This document shows, one piece after another, positions 62,727 to 64,000 of a DNA stretch of 64,000 nt. This stretch comes from Lentzea albidocapillata (GTDB lineage Bacteria > Actinomycetota > Actinomycetes > Mycobacteriales > Pseudonocardiaceae). The DNA lies in assembly GCF_000719115.1 (NCBI RefSeq), contig NZ_JOEA01000003.1, positions 344,160 through 408,159 of the forward strand, read 5' to 3'. Below the pieces are notes generated by a model. It searched no databases and was not told where the DNA came from. It saw nothing but the letters and a program-made list of their open reading frames with translations. Positions within the stretch are counted from its first letter, which is position 1. Each line of letters starts with the position of its first letter. The position numbers and the translations under genes are program-made.

Positions 62727-63868
62727 TGCGACCGGCAGCAGTGGTCGGCACCGGCCAGACGCACCACGCCGCGAAACGCCTCGACGTGTCGATGGCGGGC
62801 CTGTGCCGCGAAGCGATCGACCGCGCGATGGCTGACGCCGGCGTGGACTGGTCCGACATCGACGCCGTGGTCCTCGGCAAGGCACCGGACCTGTTCGAGG
62901 GCGTGATGATGCCCGAACTGTTCCTCGCGGACGCGCTGGGCGCGGTCGGCAAACCGTTGCTGCGCGTGCACACCGCCGGTTCGGTCGGCGGCAGCACGGG
63001 CAACGTCGCCGCCAGCCTGGTGCAGTCCGGCGTGCACGACCGCGTTTTGGCCGTGGCGTTCGAGAAGCAGTCCGAGTCGAACGCGATGTGGGCGCTGTCC
63101 GTGCCGACACCGTTCACCATGCCCGTGCACGCGGGCGCGGGCGGCTACTTCGCGCCACACGTGCGTTCCTACATCCGCCGAGCCAGCGCTCCCGAACACA
63201 TCGGCGCGATGGTCGCGGCCAAGGATCGGCGCAACGGTGCCAAAAACCCCTACGCACACCTGAAACAGCCGGACATCACCGTCGAGTCGGTGCAGGCCTC
63301 CACCATGCTGTGGGACCCGATCCGGTACGACGAGACGTGTCCGTCCTCGGACGGCGCCTGCGCGGTCGTCATCTCGGCGGAACCGACGTCGGGCCAGGCC
63401 GCCTGGATCCGCGCGACCGCGATGCGCACCGAGCCCACGACGTTCGCCGGACGCGACCAGGTCAACCCGCAGGCGGGCCAGGACGCCGCCAGGGCGTTGT
63501 GGAAGCAGGCGGGCATCACCGACCCGCTGTCCGAAGTGGACGCCGCCGAGATCTACGTGCCGTTCTCGTGGTTCGAGCCGATGTGGCTCGAGAACCTCGG
63601 TTTCACCGACATCGGGCAGGGCTGGAAGCTCACCGAGGCGGGCGAGACCGAGATCGGCGGCCGCCTGCCGGTGAACCCGAGCGGCGGCGTGCTGTCGTCC
63701 AACCCGATCGGCGCCTCCGGCCTGCTGCGCTTCGCCGAAGCGGCCATGCAGGTCATGGGCACCGCGGGAGACCACCAGGTCGACGGCGCGCGGGTCGCGC
63801 TGGGCCACGCGTACGGCGGTGGTTCGCAGTTCTTCGCCATGTGGGTCGTCGGATCGGAGAAGCCTTGA
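62726..63868 (+). CDS. ltp3: SCP-x-like thiolase/aldolase Ltp3
   Basis: This 380-residue thiolase-fold protein (Rv3523-like) has AAVVGTGQTHHAAKRLD, GKAPDLFEGVMMPELF, VHTAGSVGGSTGNVAASLVQ and VLAVAFEKQSES at the usual nucleophile site (no Cys). VNPSGGVLSSNPIGASGL is followed by GHAYGGGSQFFAMWVVGSEKP. ATG 62726 overlaps the ltp4 stop by one base; GTG 62723 is also possible. The stop codon TGA lies within TTGA at 63865-63868, which is the inferred right terminus of an IS605-type element. Confidence 0.92.
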   Translation: MRPAAVVGTGQTHHAAKRLDVSMAGLCREAIDRAMADAGVDWSDIDAVVLGKAPDLFEGVMMPELFLADALGAVGKPLLRVHTAGSVGGSTGNVAASLVQSGVHDRVLAVAFEKQSESNAMWALSVPTPFTMPVHAGAGGYFAPHVRSYIRRASAPEHIGAMVAAKDRRNGAKNPYAHLKQPDITVESVQASTMLWDPIRYDETCPSSDGACAVVISAEPTSGQAAWIRATAMRTEPTTFAGRDQVNPQAGQDAARALWKQAGITDPLSEVDAAEIYVPFSWFEPMWLENLGFTDIGQGWKLTEAGETEIGGRLPVNPSGGVLSSNPIGASGLLRFAEAAMQVMGTAGDHQVDGARVALGHAYGGGSQFFAMWVVGSEKP

Positions 63869-63960
63869 CTTCTCCCTGCCCTGACGGGCAGGGATTCCCA
63901 CCCGCCGTGCGGCGGGTAGCGCTTACGCGCTGTGCCTCACGGCACGGGGTTCCTGTTTCA
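63865..63960 (-). ncRNA. Putative TnpB guide RNA scaffold (omega RNA/reRNA)
   Basis: On the plus strand four perfect stems follow one another: CCCTGCCC/GGGCAGGG (63874-63893), ACCCGCCG/CGGCGGGT (63900-63917), GCGC/GCGC (63919-63930) and GTGCC/GGCAC (63932-63945). In TnpB elements the RNA overlaps the end of tnpB, folds like this up to the element end, and carries a guide from the flanking DNA. Here the 20-nt guide would be GGCTTCTCCGATCCGACGAC, the reverse complement of 63845-63864, in ltp3. The upstream end is a guess. Confidence 0.6.
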
Positions 63961-64000
63961 CTGCCGATCGCGGAAGGGAGGACCCTTGCCGTCTGACATC
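63923..64000 (-). CDS. tnpB: TnpB-like RNA-guided nuclease/transposase, C-terminal end (partial)
   Basis: The minus-strand frame reads DVRRQGSSLPRSAVKQEPRA, then VRHSA and TAA (63923-63925). The AVKQEP ending is a common tail of actinobacterial TnpB (OrfB) proteins. Only 25 codons are inside the window, so the catalytic RuvC residues cannot be checked. Its stop lies inside the hairpin series of the presumed guide RNA. Confidence 0.7.
   Translation of the reverse strand, partial: DVRRQGSSLPRSAVKQEPRAVRHSA

Larger units (their letters stand above)
63865..64000 (-). mobile_element. Right end of an IS200/IS605-type TnpB element (partial)
   Basis: Read on the minus strand, the last bases of a TnpB-like reading frame are followed by a chain of perfect hairpins and then AAGTCAA. 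This is a usual layout of IS605-family right ends, where cleavage follows TCAA. The terminus TCAA (TTGA on plus, 63865-63868) coincides with the ltp3 stop codon. The left end and most of the element lie beyond the window. Confidence 0.8.

Noticed and set aside
63856..63875. GGAGAAG-ccttga-CTTCTCC as an ordinary ltp3 terminator
   Set aside because: The right arm is part of the IS605-type end, so the dyad is formed by the junction; termination is possible but a secondary explanation.
62519..63901. A 460-residue minus-strand frame opposite ltp4 and ltp3, starting in the hairpin region
   Set aside because: Ltp3 and Ltp4 are convincing; the antisense frame only passes through the IS605-type hairpins and is not the TnpB frame.

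Overview
The window is high-GC actinobacterial DNA. It has GTG starts, many 4-bp ATGA/GTGA stop-start overlaps and dense genes on both strands. A WhiB protein, F420-type enzymes, a SARP-type regulator, a BASS/ACR3 transporter and a KstR-type steroid regulon together suggest a filamentous actinomycete. Pseudonocardiaceae (Lentzea, Saccharothrix or Amycolatopsis relatives) is my guess, inferred from gene content and not from a marker gene. No rRNA, tRNA or CRISPR array was seen, and no gene-free stretch exceeds 300 bases.

Region 1 (1-11.4 kb) holds the tail of a sugar ABC permease, a GH1 beta-glucosidase and an aryl-carotenoid cluster. The cluster contains crtI and crtE (minus), crtB and a Rieske oxygenase (plus), a two-gene regulatory operon of WhiB plus a CarH/LitR-like B12-type MerR protein (plus), then crtYc-crtYd-methyltransferase-crtU-FAD oxidoreductase as one tightly overlapping minus-strand operon. 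The logic is GGPP to phytoene to lycopene to a cyclised, then aromatised (isorenieratene-like) carotenoid, probably under light/B12 control, with extra oxidation by the Rieske and FAD enzymes.

Region 2 (11.4-18.3 kb) has an unknown protein, a histidine phosphatase, an unusual operon (long TetR protein, winged-helix-like regulator, and a pyruvate-phosphate-dikinase-like protein lacking its PEP domain), and a large secreted Cys-rich protein.

Region 3 (18.5-26.1 kb) is an aryl-CoA catabolic locus. It encodes a flavin monooxygenase/Old-Yellow-Enzyme fusion of the 2-aminobenzoyl-CoA or salicylyl-CoA type, a benzoate-CoA-type ligase, a thioesterase and a cupin, facing RidA, a fumarylacetoacetate hydrolase family enzyme and a PaaX regulator across a 40-bp divergent promoter. 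An enamine-forming pathway is the most attractive reading.

Region 4 (26-45.7 kb) is mixed accessory and housekeeping content: a VanY-like lipoprotein, glutathione peroxidase, an alpha/beta hydrolase with a divergent CGNR regulator, a GT87 mannosyltransferase with VanZ, a NarL-type two-component pair, 2,2-dialkylglycine decarboxylase with LysR, a 1009-aa SARP/NB-ARC regulator, a DrrAB-type exporter, a PatB/MalY aminotransferase and a secreted tripeptidyl-peptidase-like hydrolase.

Region 5 (45.8-63.9 kb) is a sterol-catabolism island closely matching the M. tuberculosis Rv3502c-Rv3523 gene set: fdxD, fadE26, fadE27, fadD19, echA19, LLM F420 enzyme, DUF35, ltp4 and ltp3, plus KstD, SDRs, ALDH, ADH and a nitronate monooxygenase. 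Five 14-bp sites resembling the KstR operator lie exactly at its promoters. FadD19 with Ltp3/Ltp4 points to C-24-branched (plant-type) sterol side chains.

The last 136 bases carry the right end of an IS200/IS605-type element. It has four consecutive hairpins and the C-terminal 25 codons of a TnpB-like protein, and it abuts the ltp3 stop codon, so the presumed guide segment is read from the 3' end of ltp3.
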